Shown here: positions 9,762 to 18,167 of the stretch, piece after piece | Layout of the letters: every line of letters starts with the position of its first letter | Numbering within the stretch: position 1 is the first letter of the stretch | Origin: Levilactobacillus yonginensis | Lineage (GTDB): Bacteria > Bacillota > Bacilli > Lactobacillales > Lactobacillaceae | Length of the DNA: 64,000 nt | Assembly: GCF_964065165.1 (NCBI RefSeq) | Contig: NZ_OZ061549.1 | Location: 868,001-932,000, forward strand | Direction: 5' to 3' | The notes under the pieces: generated by a model | The model's input: the letters and a program-made list of their open reading frames with translations, nothing else | Databases searched by the model: none | What the model was told of the DNA's origin: nothing | Made by a program: the position numbers and the translations under genes

Positions 9762-10772
9762 TTACTTTTCAGCTAAATAGGTCCCGATGACCGCATTCCG
9801 TTGATCAAGATAAAACTCATTCGGCGCATCCGGATGAATCCGATTCGATAGAAATACCATTGCCTGTTGCCGCTGGGGGTCCAATACCAAATAGGTGCCA
9901 GTAAAACCTGAATGCCAGATAACTCGATGGGGCCACGGCCACTGCGTCCCAGCCAACGCCCAACCAAGCGACCGGCCTGCGGTCCCCGTGGGCGTCCAGT
10001 CAGTGGTCAATCGATGAATCCAGTCTGGTGGTAAAACACTGGCAAATTGCTCAGGATTCAGATAGGCGTGGCAAAAGGCCGCCAGGTCCCCGGCCGTACT
10101 GAACAGTCCAGCCGACCCACATCGTCGCTGTAAGACGTAGCCCTTAGGGTCGTGCACAACACCCCGGACTAGCCCGCGGTCAGCCGTCAGCTCCGTCGGC
10201 ACACACGCCAGCGGATCCGCGGGCGTGAACGTACTGTGCATCATTCCCAGTGGGGTCAGTACCCGCTTCTGCGCAGCCACCTGAACCGGCTCACCCAATA
10301 TTTTCTCAACGATCCAGCCGAGAAAAATATAGTTAACGTCAGCGTAAACCATCTTCTGATTAAAATTGGGACCCACGTGGAGCTGTAGCAACCCCGCCGT
10401 TAGGTCCGCTGCCCCCAATTGATTACGATTAGGGATGTAGCCCACGATGCCAGACGTGTGGGTCAGCAAATGCCGCACCGTCACCCGTCGGTCCCGCCAT
10501 TCTGGTAACCAATCCGACAATCGATCTGTGAGTTGTAACCGCCCTTGCGCTAATAACTGAAGAACCACTGTCAGCGTCCCCACGACTTTTGTTAACGATG
10601 CCACGTCAAAAATCATCCCCGCACGTAAAGGTTCCGAACGTGGAACCACAGCTGCCTGCCCCATCTCTCCGGTTTCAATATCGTCGTGGTCAATGAAAGC
10701 GTAACTGACCCCCGGAACCACCTGATCCGTGAGTAATCGTCGTAATGCCGCCTTTGTCTGTGGATAAGTCAT
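9762..10772 (-). CDS. serine hydrolase of the beta-lactamase/penicillin-binding protein family
   Basis: Class C beta-lactamase-like fold, probably a D-Ala-D-Ala peptidase or esterase-like enzyme; substrate unknown. In the 336-residue product the SxxK motif SLTK is at about 59-62, YAD (in place of the usual YxN) lies in VYADVNYIFLG, and HSGFTG stands for the KTG box. No signal peptide is seen, so it is probably cytoplasmic. The ATG at 10772 has GAGGTGCGGGT directly upstream; a longer frame from 10814 lacks a ribosome site. Downstream of the exporter operon, with its own promoter region not resolved. Confidence 0.82.
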   Translation of the reverse strand: MTYPQTKAALRRLLTDQVVPGVSYAFIDHDDIETGEMGQAAVVPRSEPLRAGMIFDVASLTKVVGTLTVVLQLLAQGRLQLTDRLSDWLPEWRDRRVTVRHLLTHTSGIVGYIPNRNQLGAADLTAGLLQLHVGPNFNQKMVYADVNYIFLGWIVEKILGEPVQVAAQKRVLTPLGMMHSTFTPADPLACVPTELTADRGLVRGVVHDPKGYVLQRRCGSAGLFSTAGDLAAFCHAYLNPEQFASVLPPDWIHRLTTDWTPTGTAGRSLGWALAGTQWPWPHRVIWHSGFTGTYLVLDPQRQQAMVFLSNRIHPDAPNEFYLDQRNAVIGTYLAEK

Positions 10773-11011
10773 ACCCGCACCTCTTTCTCTTGCCCCATTG
10801 TACCCACTGCTCATTCACCCACGCAACCAAAGTTTTCCTCAGTATTGGCTATTTTCATGTGGCCTTCCGTCTTACCAATGGACTGGAGCGGTATAGACAT
10901 AACCTGAGACCTCAAAATTGCCGATTTAGTAAGCTTGTTCGTTCTAGTTAGTCAGAACTGCAGAGTTGGCTGTCCTTTGTCACACGTTTCGTCTATTTAT
11001 GCTCGGCGTAC

Positions 11012-11045
11012 AAAAAAGGGGCTGAGACTTTTGTCTCAACCCCCT
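11012..11045 (-). terminator. terminator of the ABC exporter operon
   Basis: On the minus strand GGGGGTTGAGAC and GTCTCAGCCCC pair around AAAA and are followed by six T. The core GAGAC-AAAA-GTCTC recurs at other operon ends in the window. Confidence 0.85.
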
Positions 11046-11105
11046 TCAATGTTGTCAATTCAGTCAGTAGCTTCAGCCATCAGGGTGGTCGGAGCTACCA
11101 GATCA

Positions 11106-12947
11106 TTAAGCTAAATTATTACCAGCAAATTGACTGTTGTACAAGTCAGCGTAAAACCCATCAGCAGCTAACAGACTATCATGATTCCCCGTTTCAACGA
11201 TGTGGCCGTGATTCATTACCACAATGTTTTCGGCACTTTGAATCGTTGATAATCGGTGTGCTACCACAAAACTCGTCCGTCCAGCCAACAGCCGTTTCAT
11301 CGCATGTTGAATTAGCATTTCCGTCCGCGTATCCACAGAACTGGTTGCTTCATCTAAAATCAAAACATCTGGATCGGCCACGAAGGCACGAGCAATTGTC
11401 AGCAACTGTCGTTGGCCTTGAGAAATATTCGTGGCTGCTTCATTCAACACGGTATCATACCCGTCAGGGAGCTGGCGAATAAAGGTATCCGCGTGAGCGG
11501 CCTTAGCGGCAGCGTATACGTCGTCTTCTGTAGCATCCTCACGACCATACTTGATGTTATCGAAAATAGATCCGGTAAAGAGCCAAGTATCCTGGAGCAC
11601 CATAGCAAAATGACGACGTAAGTCTTTACGGTCAACGTCCAGGGTATTTTGACCCCGATACTTAATCTGACCTGAGCCAACGTCATAAAACCGTTCCAAC
11701 AGGTTAATGATGGTCGTCTTACCGGCCCCAGTTGGCCCAACAATCGCAACCATTTCACCTGGCTTGACCTTCAAATTAAAGTCAGCAATCAACGGATTAC
11801 TTTCCACGTATTGGAAGGCCACGTCATCAAATTCAATAACGTTGTCGGCCGGTGCGGTATGTTCTGGCAACGTAGCCGTCGCCGCGTCAGTCATATCTTT
11901 TTCATCCAACACGTCAAAGATCCGCTCAGCAGATGCAATCGTCGCCTGAATCGTGTTCGTCAGGTTGGCCATCTGCGTAATTGGTTGTGAGAATTGATTG
12001 GTATATTGCAGGAAAGCTTGGACGTTCCCCAAAGTGACAGTTCCGTTTGCCACTTGAATACCCCCAATAACTGCAACAGCCAGGTAATCCAAGTTCTTCA
12101 CGAAGTTCATCAATGGGAAGATCAGACTGGAAACAAATTGCGCTTTCCAAGCCGATTGATAGTACTTTTGGTTATGCTCTTCAAATTCTTCTTGAGAAGC
12201 CTGTTCCCGATTGAACGTCTTAACCACAGTATGGCCAGCGTACGTTTCTTCAACCGTGTTGTTCAGTAGTCCTAAATTCTTTTGTTGACTAGCAAAGAAC
12301 CGTTGTGACTTAGGCGCAACCACCATCACGACTAATAAACTCAGTGGCACGGAGATCAACGCAACCAGCGTCAACCACCCACTAATGGTAAGCATCATAT
12401 AAAGCACCCCAAAGAAGGTCAACACACTGGTTACCATTTGTGAGAGGGTCTGTTGTAACGTCCCACCAATGTTATCCATATCGTTAGCCATCCGGGACAT
12501 CAGATCCCCGTTACTGTGGGTATCGTAGTAACTGATTGGCAGCCGTTGCATCTTTTCCTTGAGATCTCGCCGTAACCGATAAACAACTTTTTGGGAGATC
12601 CAACTCATAATCAGCTGTTGCACGACCCCGAAGATGGCCGCACCAGCATACATAATCCCAACAACTAACAGAATATGACCAATCTTACCGAAGTCTACGG
12701 GCAAACTGTGAATGCCAATGCCGGCTTTCAATTCAGCTTGACCCTTCATAACCCCTTTAAAGAGTTCTGTTGTGGCTTCCCCTAAAATTTTGGGCGTCTT
12801 GATTTGGAGGATCACTGAGGCGACAGCAAAGACTAAGACTACCAGAAGACTAGGAATCCAAGCCTTCATGTATTTAAAAAGTCGTACCGTCGTTCCCCAA
12901 AAATTTTGTGGCCGCTGTTTCGTTGCGGACCCGCGTCCATTACGCAT
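11106..12947 (-). CDS. ABC exporter half-transporter, LmrD/BmrD type
   Basis: Six-helix transmembrane domain (about residues 20-330) followed by a nucleotide-binding domain with Walker A GPTGAGKTTIINL, signature SQGQRQ (variant of SGGQ) and Walker B VLILDEATSSVD with the catalytic glutamate. With the next gene it should form a heterodimeric exporter of drugs or lipids, as in LmrCD of lactococci. The frame opens at 12956, but the first ATG touches the AAAGGGGG site; the ATG at 12947 (9 bases spacing, 613 aa) is preferred. It overlaps the upstream partner by 8 bases. Confidence 0.9.
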   Translation of the reverse strand: MRNGRGSATKQRPQNFWGTTVRLFKYMKAWIPSLLVVLVFAVASVILQIKTPKILGEATTELFKGVMKGQAELKAGIGIHSLPVDFGKIGHILLVVGIMYAGAAIFGVVQQLIMSWISQKVVYRLRRDLKEKMQRLPISYYDTHSNGDLMSRMANDMDNIGGTLQQTLSQMVTSVLTFFGVLYMMLTISGWLTLVALISVPLSLLVVMVVAPKSQRFFASQQKNLGLLNNTVEETYAGHTVVKTFNREQASQEEFEEHNQKYYQSAWKAQFVSSLIFPLMNFVKNLDYLAVAVIGGIQVANGTVTLGNVQAFLQYTNQFSQPITQMANLTNTIQATIASAERIFDVLDEKDMTDAATATLPEHTAPADNVIEFDDVAFQYVESNPLIADFNLKVKPGEMVAIVGPTGAGKTTIINLLERFYDVGSGQIKYRGQNTLDVDRKDLRRHFAMVLQDTWLFTGSIFDNIKYGREDATEDDVYAAAKAAHADTFIRQLPDGYDTVLNEAATNISQGQRQLLTIARAFVADPDVLILDEATSSVDTRTEMLIQHAMKRLLAGRTSFVVAHRLSTIQSAENIVVMNHGHIVETGNHDSLLAADGFYADLYNSQFAGNNLA

Positions 12948-14673
12948 CGACCTCATCCCCCTTTCGGAGTTGTGATTCTAGAATTTCTTGATAAGTCTTA
13001 TTGGTAGCTTTTAATTCATCGTGAGTTCCTTGGCCAACAATCTGACCACCATCAATGACCAAAATCAAATCAGCATCAGCAACCGTCGAGACCCGTTGCG
13101 CCACGATAACGGTGACGGCGGCTTGGACTTGATCGTCCTTCCGCAAGTCTTGCCGTAGCAAGGAGTCCGTCTTGAAGTCTAACGCTGAGAACGAATCATC
13201 AAAAATATAGACACTCGCCCGCTTCAGAATCGTCCGGGCAATCACCAGCCGTTGCCGTTGTCCACCGGAGAAATTCGCACCATCCTGTTCAACGACACCG
13301 TCAAGGCCGCCTTCTTCCTTAATGAAACCACTGGCCTGAGCAACGTCTAGGGCATGCCAAATCTGTGAGTCGCTGGCATCCTTCATTCCGTAGACCATGT
13401 TGCTTCTGACGGTCCCAGAGAATAGTACGGCCTTTTGCTGCGTGATGGAAATCGCATCGTGCAGCGCTGCTTGACTGGCAGCGGTCAGTGCTACCCCGTT
13501 CAATTTAATCTGACCACTTTCGGGATCAAATAGTCGTGGAATCAGATTAACCAACGTGGATTTCCCAGAACCGGTTCCCCCAATAATCGCGACGGTCTGA
13601 CCAGCTGTAGCTGAAAAGTTCACGTCAGCCAATGCTAGCTTCTCGGCACCTGTGTACCGGAAGTTGACGTGGTCAAAAGTTAAGCTTGCTGGACCAGCTG
13701 GTAAGTCAACGGGCTGGTCAGCATCGTTGATCTTAGACTTGAGGTCCATCACTTCGTTGATTCGTGCAGCGGAGGCTTGCGCCCGTGGCACGAAAACAAA
13801 AACCATTGATACCATCATGAAGCTGATCAGTAGCTGCGTGGCATAAGTCATGAACGCTACCAAATTTCCAACCTCCATGGCTTGCGAGCCAATCAATTGG
13901 CCCCCGTACCAAACAATACCAATGTTCGTCCCACTCACAATTAATGTAATAATTGGGAACATCAACGAAACAATCATGAAAACTTTAATCCCAGTATTCG
14001 TGTAATCTTGGTTAGCACCTTCAAATCGGTCTTGTTCAAACTGGTCTTGGTTAAAGGCCCGAATAACTCGAACGCCAGTTAAACCTTCACGAAAGACCAA
14101 GTTGATGCGATCAATCTTCTTTTGCAAGCTCTTGAAGAGCGGTACCGCAAAAAACATGATGGCAAAGGTAAATAGGGCTAAGACTGGCAGTGCCACCAAG
14201 AAGACCACTGTCAACCGGGGGCTCTTAATGTAAGCTAGAACGCCAGCACCCACCAACATAATTGGTGCCATCAACATCATCCGTAACATCTGAACCATCA
14301 CGTTTTGAATTTGTACCACATCGTTGGTTGTCCGCGTAATTAATGAAGCATTACCAACCGTTTCAAACTCTTCAGTCGAAGAGAACGTGACCTTTTTAAA
14401 GATACCCGATCGAATACGTTGGCCCATCTTCTGCGACTGTGTTGACGCAAAATAAACGTTACCAGCGGCACCAAGGACCCCAATGAAACTTAAGAGGAGC
14501 ATTTGACCACCAGTACGCCAGATATAACCAATGTCATTGTTCGCAATCCCTTTATCGATAATATTCGAGGTTAACGTTGGCAACGACAGGTCACAGGCAA
14601 CTTGAATAATCATGAATCCTACAGCAAGGACTACTGCCCACCAGTCCAAGTGTTTTCGGGCAAGTCGCATCAT
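12940..14673 (-). CDS. ABC exporter half-transporter, LmrC/BmrC type
   Basis: 577-residue half-transporter: N-terminal six-helix domain, then a nucleotide-binding domain with Walker A GGTGSGKSTLVNL and signature SGGQRQR. Walker B reads VYIFDDSFSALD, with Asp where the catalytic Glu normally is. This marks the degenerate half of a heterodimeric exporter; the partner downstream keeps Glu. AAGAAGG lies upstream of a double ATG. The asymmetry and overlap with the next gene support a LmrCD-type pair. Confidence 0.9.
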   Translation of the reverse strand: MMRLARKHLDWWAVVLAVGFMIIQVACDLSLPTLTSNIIDKGIANNDIGYIWRTGGQMLLLSFIGVLGAAGNVYFASTQSQKMGQRIRSGIFKKVTFSSTEEFETVGNASLITRTTNDVVQIQNVMVQMLRMMLMAPIMLVGAGVLAYIKSPRLTVVFLVALPVLALFTFAIMFFAVPLFKSLQKKIDRINLVFREGLTGVRVIRAFNQDQFEQDRFEGANQDYTNTGIKVFMIVSLMFPIITLIVSGTNIGIVWYGGQLIGSQAMEVGNLVAFMTYATQLLISFMMVSMVFVFVPRAQASAARINEVMDLKSKINDADQPVDLPAGPASLTFDHVNFRYTGAEKLALADVNFSATAGQTVAIIGGTGSGKSTLVNLIPRLFDPESGQIKLNGVALTAASQAALHDAISITQQKAVLFSGTVRSNMVYGMKDASDSQIWHALDVAQASGFIKEEGGLDGVVEQDGANFSGGQRQRLVIARTILKRASVYIFDDSFSALDFKTDSLLRQDLRKDDQVQAAVTVIVAQRVSTVADADLILVIDGGQIVGQGTHDELKATNKTYQEILESQLRKGDEVDA

Positions 14674-14845
14674 TGCAATTTGGCCTTCTTTCTTTTTGGT
14701 ATACTCTATAAATGTCTAAAACAGCATATGCGATAATTATACACGCCTGAAAGCTGTTTGCAATAACGATGTACCGGAGAAATGAAGCACTGGTAAACCC
14801 CCAGATATTTGTTACAATGTAGACACCGAAGGGAGAAAGAAAACT

Positions 14846-15175
14846 GTGGCGAGTAACTCAGATTCAATCTATAACGTTTTGACGTACATTCACCGCCACC
14901 AACACGATGTGTCCTTCATCCAGCAACGCAATAGTAACGTTGTTTCGATTGGTGTGCCTGACACTGTCAAGGTGGCCAACCCAGATATCTACTTTCCAAC
15001 TGACCGACTACTAGTCAATCGGATGGATGAAGACTTCCTGGCTAAAAATGGCGACCTGTTAAATGATTTCTTTGACCGAACCAATAGTTCAAAACTGGAC
15101 TACTCAGAGGTCTGGATCACAACAGGTTACATCCAAGCCGAGCACACCTACTTGGTGGAAATTTCATTTGAATAG
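14846..15175 (+). CDS. small conserved-looking protein of unknown function
   Basis: 109 residues, soluble, acidic C-terminal half (SSKLDYSEVWITTGYIQ), no known motif. The start is GTG with GGGAG about 10 bases upstream (14831-14835). The stretch GGGAGAAAGA at its ribosome site is complementary over 10 bases to the pyrimidine-rich part of the candidate small RNA at 55944-56027. Divergent from the LmrC gene and followed by a strong terminator, so it is probably a single-gene unit. I do not recognise the family. Confidence 0.7.
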   Translation: MASNSDSIYNVLTYIHRHQHDVSFIQQRNSNVVSIGVPDTVKVANPDIYFPTDRLLVNRMDEDFLAKNGDLLNDFFDRTNSSKLDYSEVWITTGYIQAEHTYLVEISFE

Positions 15176-15188
15176 TAACCTACACATT

Positions 15189-15226
15189 AAAAAAGGGTTT
15201 GGGACAGAAGTCCCAGACCCTTTTTG
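15189..15226 (+). terminator. terminator of the 109-residue gene
   Basis: AAAAGGGTTTGGGAC and GTCCCAGACCCTTTTT form a long stem around AGAA with T-run. Same GGGAC/GTCCC core as terminators near 57740 and 11030. Confidence 0.9.
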
Positions 15227-15284
15227 CGCTCCGAACATACCTGGTCGAAACGTGCGCCAAAAGGCAGTCAACTCCACTTACCCC

Positions 15285-15325
15285 TGATAGACAAACAATC
15301 CGATACCAGGATTGTTTGTCTATCA
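15285..15325. repeat. 17-bp perfect inverted repeat
   Basis: TGATAGACAAACAATCC and its exact reverse complement are separated by the 7 bases GATACCA. There is no T-run on either side, so it is not a normal terminator. It lies between two convergent genes and outside the terminator at 15189-15226. Confidence 0.8.
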
Positions 15326-15375
15326 ACGTTAATGTTCATTGACGAACCACCTTTTGGCTCGCTCTTTTTGGCTTT

Positions 15376-15582
15376 CTAATTGAATAATGCTCGTGAGGCC
15401 CAGAGGCCACCCCCAATGACTAACACAGCCACTAAGAAGAAGCGGAACAGCGCGGCAAAGACAACTAGCACAATGACACCAATAATCAACGTGCCCACTA
15501 GTCCCAGTAACCAACCGGCCATGCCGAAGACCAACCGCAAAATTGGAAATAATAAGAGTAATAGTAGAAGACTTAATATCAC
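15376..15582 (-). CDS. small hydrophobic membrane protein
   Basis: 68 residues, almost entirely hydrophobic, with two to three membrane segments rich in Leu, Val and Gly (start MILSLLLLLLLFPILRL; Gly-rich turn GMAGWLLG). The start is GTG with GGAG 8 bases upstream. No family recognised; such proteins are often small envelope-stress or YdfR-like membrane peptides, but this is a guess. Lies between two unrelated units with its own ribosome site. Confidence 0.6.
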   Translation of the reverse strand: MILSLLLLLLLFPILRLVFGMAGWLLGLVGTLIIGVIVLVVFAALFRFFLVAVLVIGGGLWASRALFN

Positions 15583-15683
15583 GATGATCGCTCCATTCTG
15601 TCCGGGAATCCCTGACTAGCCATTATTCTACACCAATCAGACCGGGCAAACACCTATCCTATATTTACAATTTTATAAAGAAA

Positions 15684-16808
15684 CTAACCGACCGTAATCT
15701 GTCGTCGGCCATGTTGCTTCGAATGGTACAGATTGGCATCGACTCGTTTATAAAAGTCCAACGGATTATGATCCGCTGCGCTCAATCCAGAAGCTCCCAC
15801 TGAAATAGTGACGTGCAAGAGCGCTTCATTGTACGGAATCTCCAAATCATCGACCACATCGAAAACAGTTTTGGCAACGGTGCGGGCCTGCTCTAAATCA
15901 CAGCGGGGGAGAATAATGTTGAATTCTTCCCCACCGGTTCGGTACAACACCATCCCGGCATCGATAACCTTCAGTGCATCCGTCACAGACCGCGACACTG
16001 CTTTTAATACCTCATCCCCCGCCAAATGGCCGTAAGTATCGTTCACTTGCTTGAAGTGATCAATATCAAACATCACCATCGACAGATTTTCGTCACGCAC
16101 AGAGCTACTTTGAAAGTGGTAATTGATAGCACGATCGTAGGCCGCAAAGTTTTGGACATGGGTCAGCGCATCCCAATTAGCTGATTGGAACAGCCGATCC
16201 TTGATCCGCCGGTCCTTATCTTGGATCTTGAAGTAACCGTACATCAGACTAGCAAGAACGGCGTAATCTGCAATTTCAATCCAGTAGGTTACCATCTCTA
16301 AGTGAAACCGTACGGCAACTAGCCCCCAGAGGACCAGGGCAAATGCTAATGCAATCGCCATGTAACGCGTAAACGGCCACCTCCAGAGATGCGTACTCTG
16401 TTGGTAGGAAACGACGTAGAATAACACGAAAATAATGGTGTAGACCCATGATAATGGTGCTGTTACGTTACCATTGATTAACATAAAGCCCACTCCAGAA
16501 ATAAAGATTAGCCAGTGTGGAATTTTAAGTTGTAAAAAGTACGCCACAAATATCAGTAAGAGCAACTGAAAATTGGTGAATGTCCACGAAAGATGACTGT
16601 CGCGAACTAAGAACTGCAAGGCAAAAATAGAAACTACCGCGCAGGCCAAGCCAATAGCAATTTGAACTTTTTTGATGTCAATCGGCTTATTTTGCGATTC
16701 GACTTTTGCCGTTACCCAATTAAAAATGGACCAGTAAAGCGTGATAACACCTAACACAAAAAAAATACTGGTAATAATTGGGGGAACGAGCCACATCGTC
16801 CATGACAT
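15684..16808 (-). CDS. membrane diguanylate cyclase (GGDEF)
   Basis: 374 residues: about six to seven membrane helices (10-190), then a GGDEF domain. The metal-binding FDIDHFKQVND (about 247-257) and the active-site GGEEF (292-296) are intact, so cyclic di-GMP synthesis is likely. The inhibitory RxxD site five residues before GGEEF is absent, so feedback inhibition is not expected. The membrane part resembles no named sensor I know. AAGGAG lies 9 bases before the ATG. It is divergent from an EAL protein, which suggests a small complete cyclic di-GMP module. Confidence 0.88.
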   Translation of the reverse strand: MSWTMWLVPPIITSIFFVLGVITLYWSIFNWVTAKVESQNKPIDIKKVQIAIGLACAVVSIFALQFLVRDSHLSWTFTNFQLLLLIFVAYFLQLKIPHWLIFISGVGFMLINGNVTAPLSWVYTIIFVLFYVVSYQQSTHLWRWPFTRYMAIALAFALVLWGLVAVRFHLEMVTYWIEIADYAVLASLMYGYFKIQDKDRRIKDRLFQSANWDALTHVQNFAAYDRAINYHFQSSSVRDENLSMVMFDIDHFKQVNDTYGHLAGDEVLKAVSRSVTDALKVIDAGMVLYRTGGEEFNIILPRCDLEQARTVAKTVFDVVDDLEIPYNEALLHVTISVGASGLSAADHNPLDFYKRVDANLYHSKQHGRRQITVG

Positions 16809-17095
16809 AGAACCATTCTCCTTGTAAATTAAATATTTTAACTAACGGTTTTTACGCTGGTGGTGGTGAACCCCATCACCCACCAATAATTACACTGCGT
16901 TAATCAAACGAATACATCTACTATAAACCTTTTCATATGACGACGCCATTTAAAGTTATCTAAACGCTAATATCAACACCAAGATTCTTAGCGTTCGCTC
17001 CACACTTACTGGCTTTCTCTGTCGTTCCCCCTATTTAAAACGCTAAAAATACAGTATGATAGTACCAGACACTTCAAAAGGAGGCACGCCACACG

Positions 17096-17758
17096 ATGTA
17101 CCGTTACTTTCTCCAGCCGCAACTAAACGTTCTCAACAATTCATTAATTGGCTATGAGATGCTCATTCGGCAACGAGTTGCTGACCACTGGGCCCTCCCC
17201 CGCGAATTTGAAACTATCCCCATTGACGTTCAAGCTGACTTGATTCGCCAGACCGCACAGAAATTGCTCCTCAAAGTTGGCTCAGTTTCTTACAACGTCA
17301 ATCAAACTCAGTTTGTGGACCCCACCATCGCTAAAACCATTGTGGCTGCTCAACAGGCCATCTACCCCATTACCCTAGTGCTAGAGGTCACCGAAGAGCT
17401 CACCGACGCCACCATTACTGATGAGCAAGTCATCGACCAAGTCCATTACTTTGACGGGAAAGGTATTCAGCTTAGCCTCGACGACATCGGTACTGGCATC
17501 AATACATATGAACACATTGAACCGATTTTATCGTACGCTAGCGAAATCAAATTTGCCATGCAGAACTTTCGGGAAGCTGGCCGGGAAGATGAAATTCCCG
17601 ATGCCCTCAAATTCTGGAAGAAGATTTCTCAGCAGTATCGACTACGATTAATCCTAGAAGGCGTGGAAAACGCCGAGGAGGATCAGCTCGCTAATCAGCT
17701 TGAGATTCCCCTTCGTCAGGGCTGGTACTACGGTAAACCTCGCTTAGTTGCCTTATAA
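17096..17758 (+). CDS. EAL-domain cyclic di-GMP phosphodiesterase
   Basis: 220-residue, single-domain cytoplasmic EAL protein. The signature reads GYEMLIR (EAL as EML, Glu21 kept), with Asn69 in YNVNQ, Glu97 in LEVTEEL, Asp129-Asp130 in LDDIGTG, Lys152 in EIKF, Glu188 in LEGVEN and Gln208 in RQGWYYGKP. All residues needed for metal binding and catalysis appear present, so hydrolysis to pGpG is expected. GGAGG lies 9 bases before the ATG. Shares a 287-base divergent promoter region with the GGDEF gene; the LPxTG adhesin follows. Confidence 0.88.
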   Translation: MYRYFLQPQLNVLNNSLIGYEMLIRQRVADHWALPREFETIPIDVQADLIRQTAQKLLLKVGSVSYNVNQTQFVDPTIAKTIVAAQQAIYPITLVLEVTEELTDATITDEQVIDQVHYFDGKGIQLSLDDIGTGINTYEHIEPILSYASEIKFAMQNFREAGREDEIPDALKFWKKISQQYRLRLILEGVENAEEDQLANQLEIPLRQGWYYGKPRLVAL

Positions 17759-18167
17759 TGGTCGCTATTAGTGCGACCTAGGCTAACGAAATCGTCACAT
17801 TCAAACTATCTACTCAGTTGAATAAAGCCGTCTACACTTTCTGGTAGGCGGCTTTTAATTCACCCTTAGCAACCTCTAATCCACCAATCAAAATAGCCAT
17901 TAAATGGCTTTATACCAACGTTAGTGGCAAGACTTTTTCGCTAACTTCAATGGAATTGCAACATTAATTACCAGCTAAGTTGCCCTATTTTTCAACTCCC
18001 CCTTTTTTTTCTCACAGATTCCCTACTCCAACCAATTGTCATTATAGTAAATACAGAGCAGTGAATGAAACATCTTAGACAAAGTATTTCTGACACAAGC
18101 AGTTGTTCCGATTGATGATTGGTCAATCTGTAGGCTGCGAGCACTCAAAGATTGGAGGAGGATTACG
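17759..18167 (+). other. 409-base gap between EAL gene and LPxTG gene
   Basis: Holds the EAL gene terminator (17824-17856) and a small palindrome AGCCAT-TAA-ATGGCT (17895-17909). No further gene and no convincing promoter for the LPxTG gene could be fixed by eye, although the long leader leaves room for regulation. Confidence 0.5.
17824..17856 (+). terminator. terminator of the EAL gene
   Basis: AAAGCCGTCTAC and GTAGGCGGCTTT pair with an 8-base loop, followed by T-rich sequence. Confidence 0.8.
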
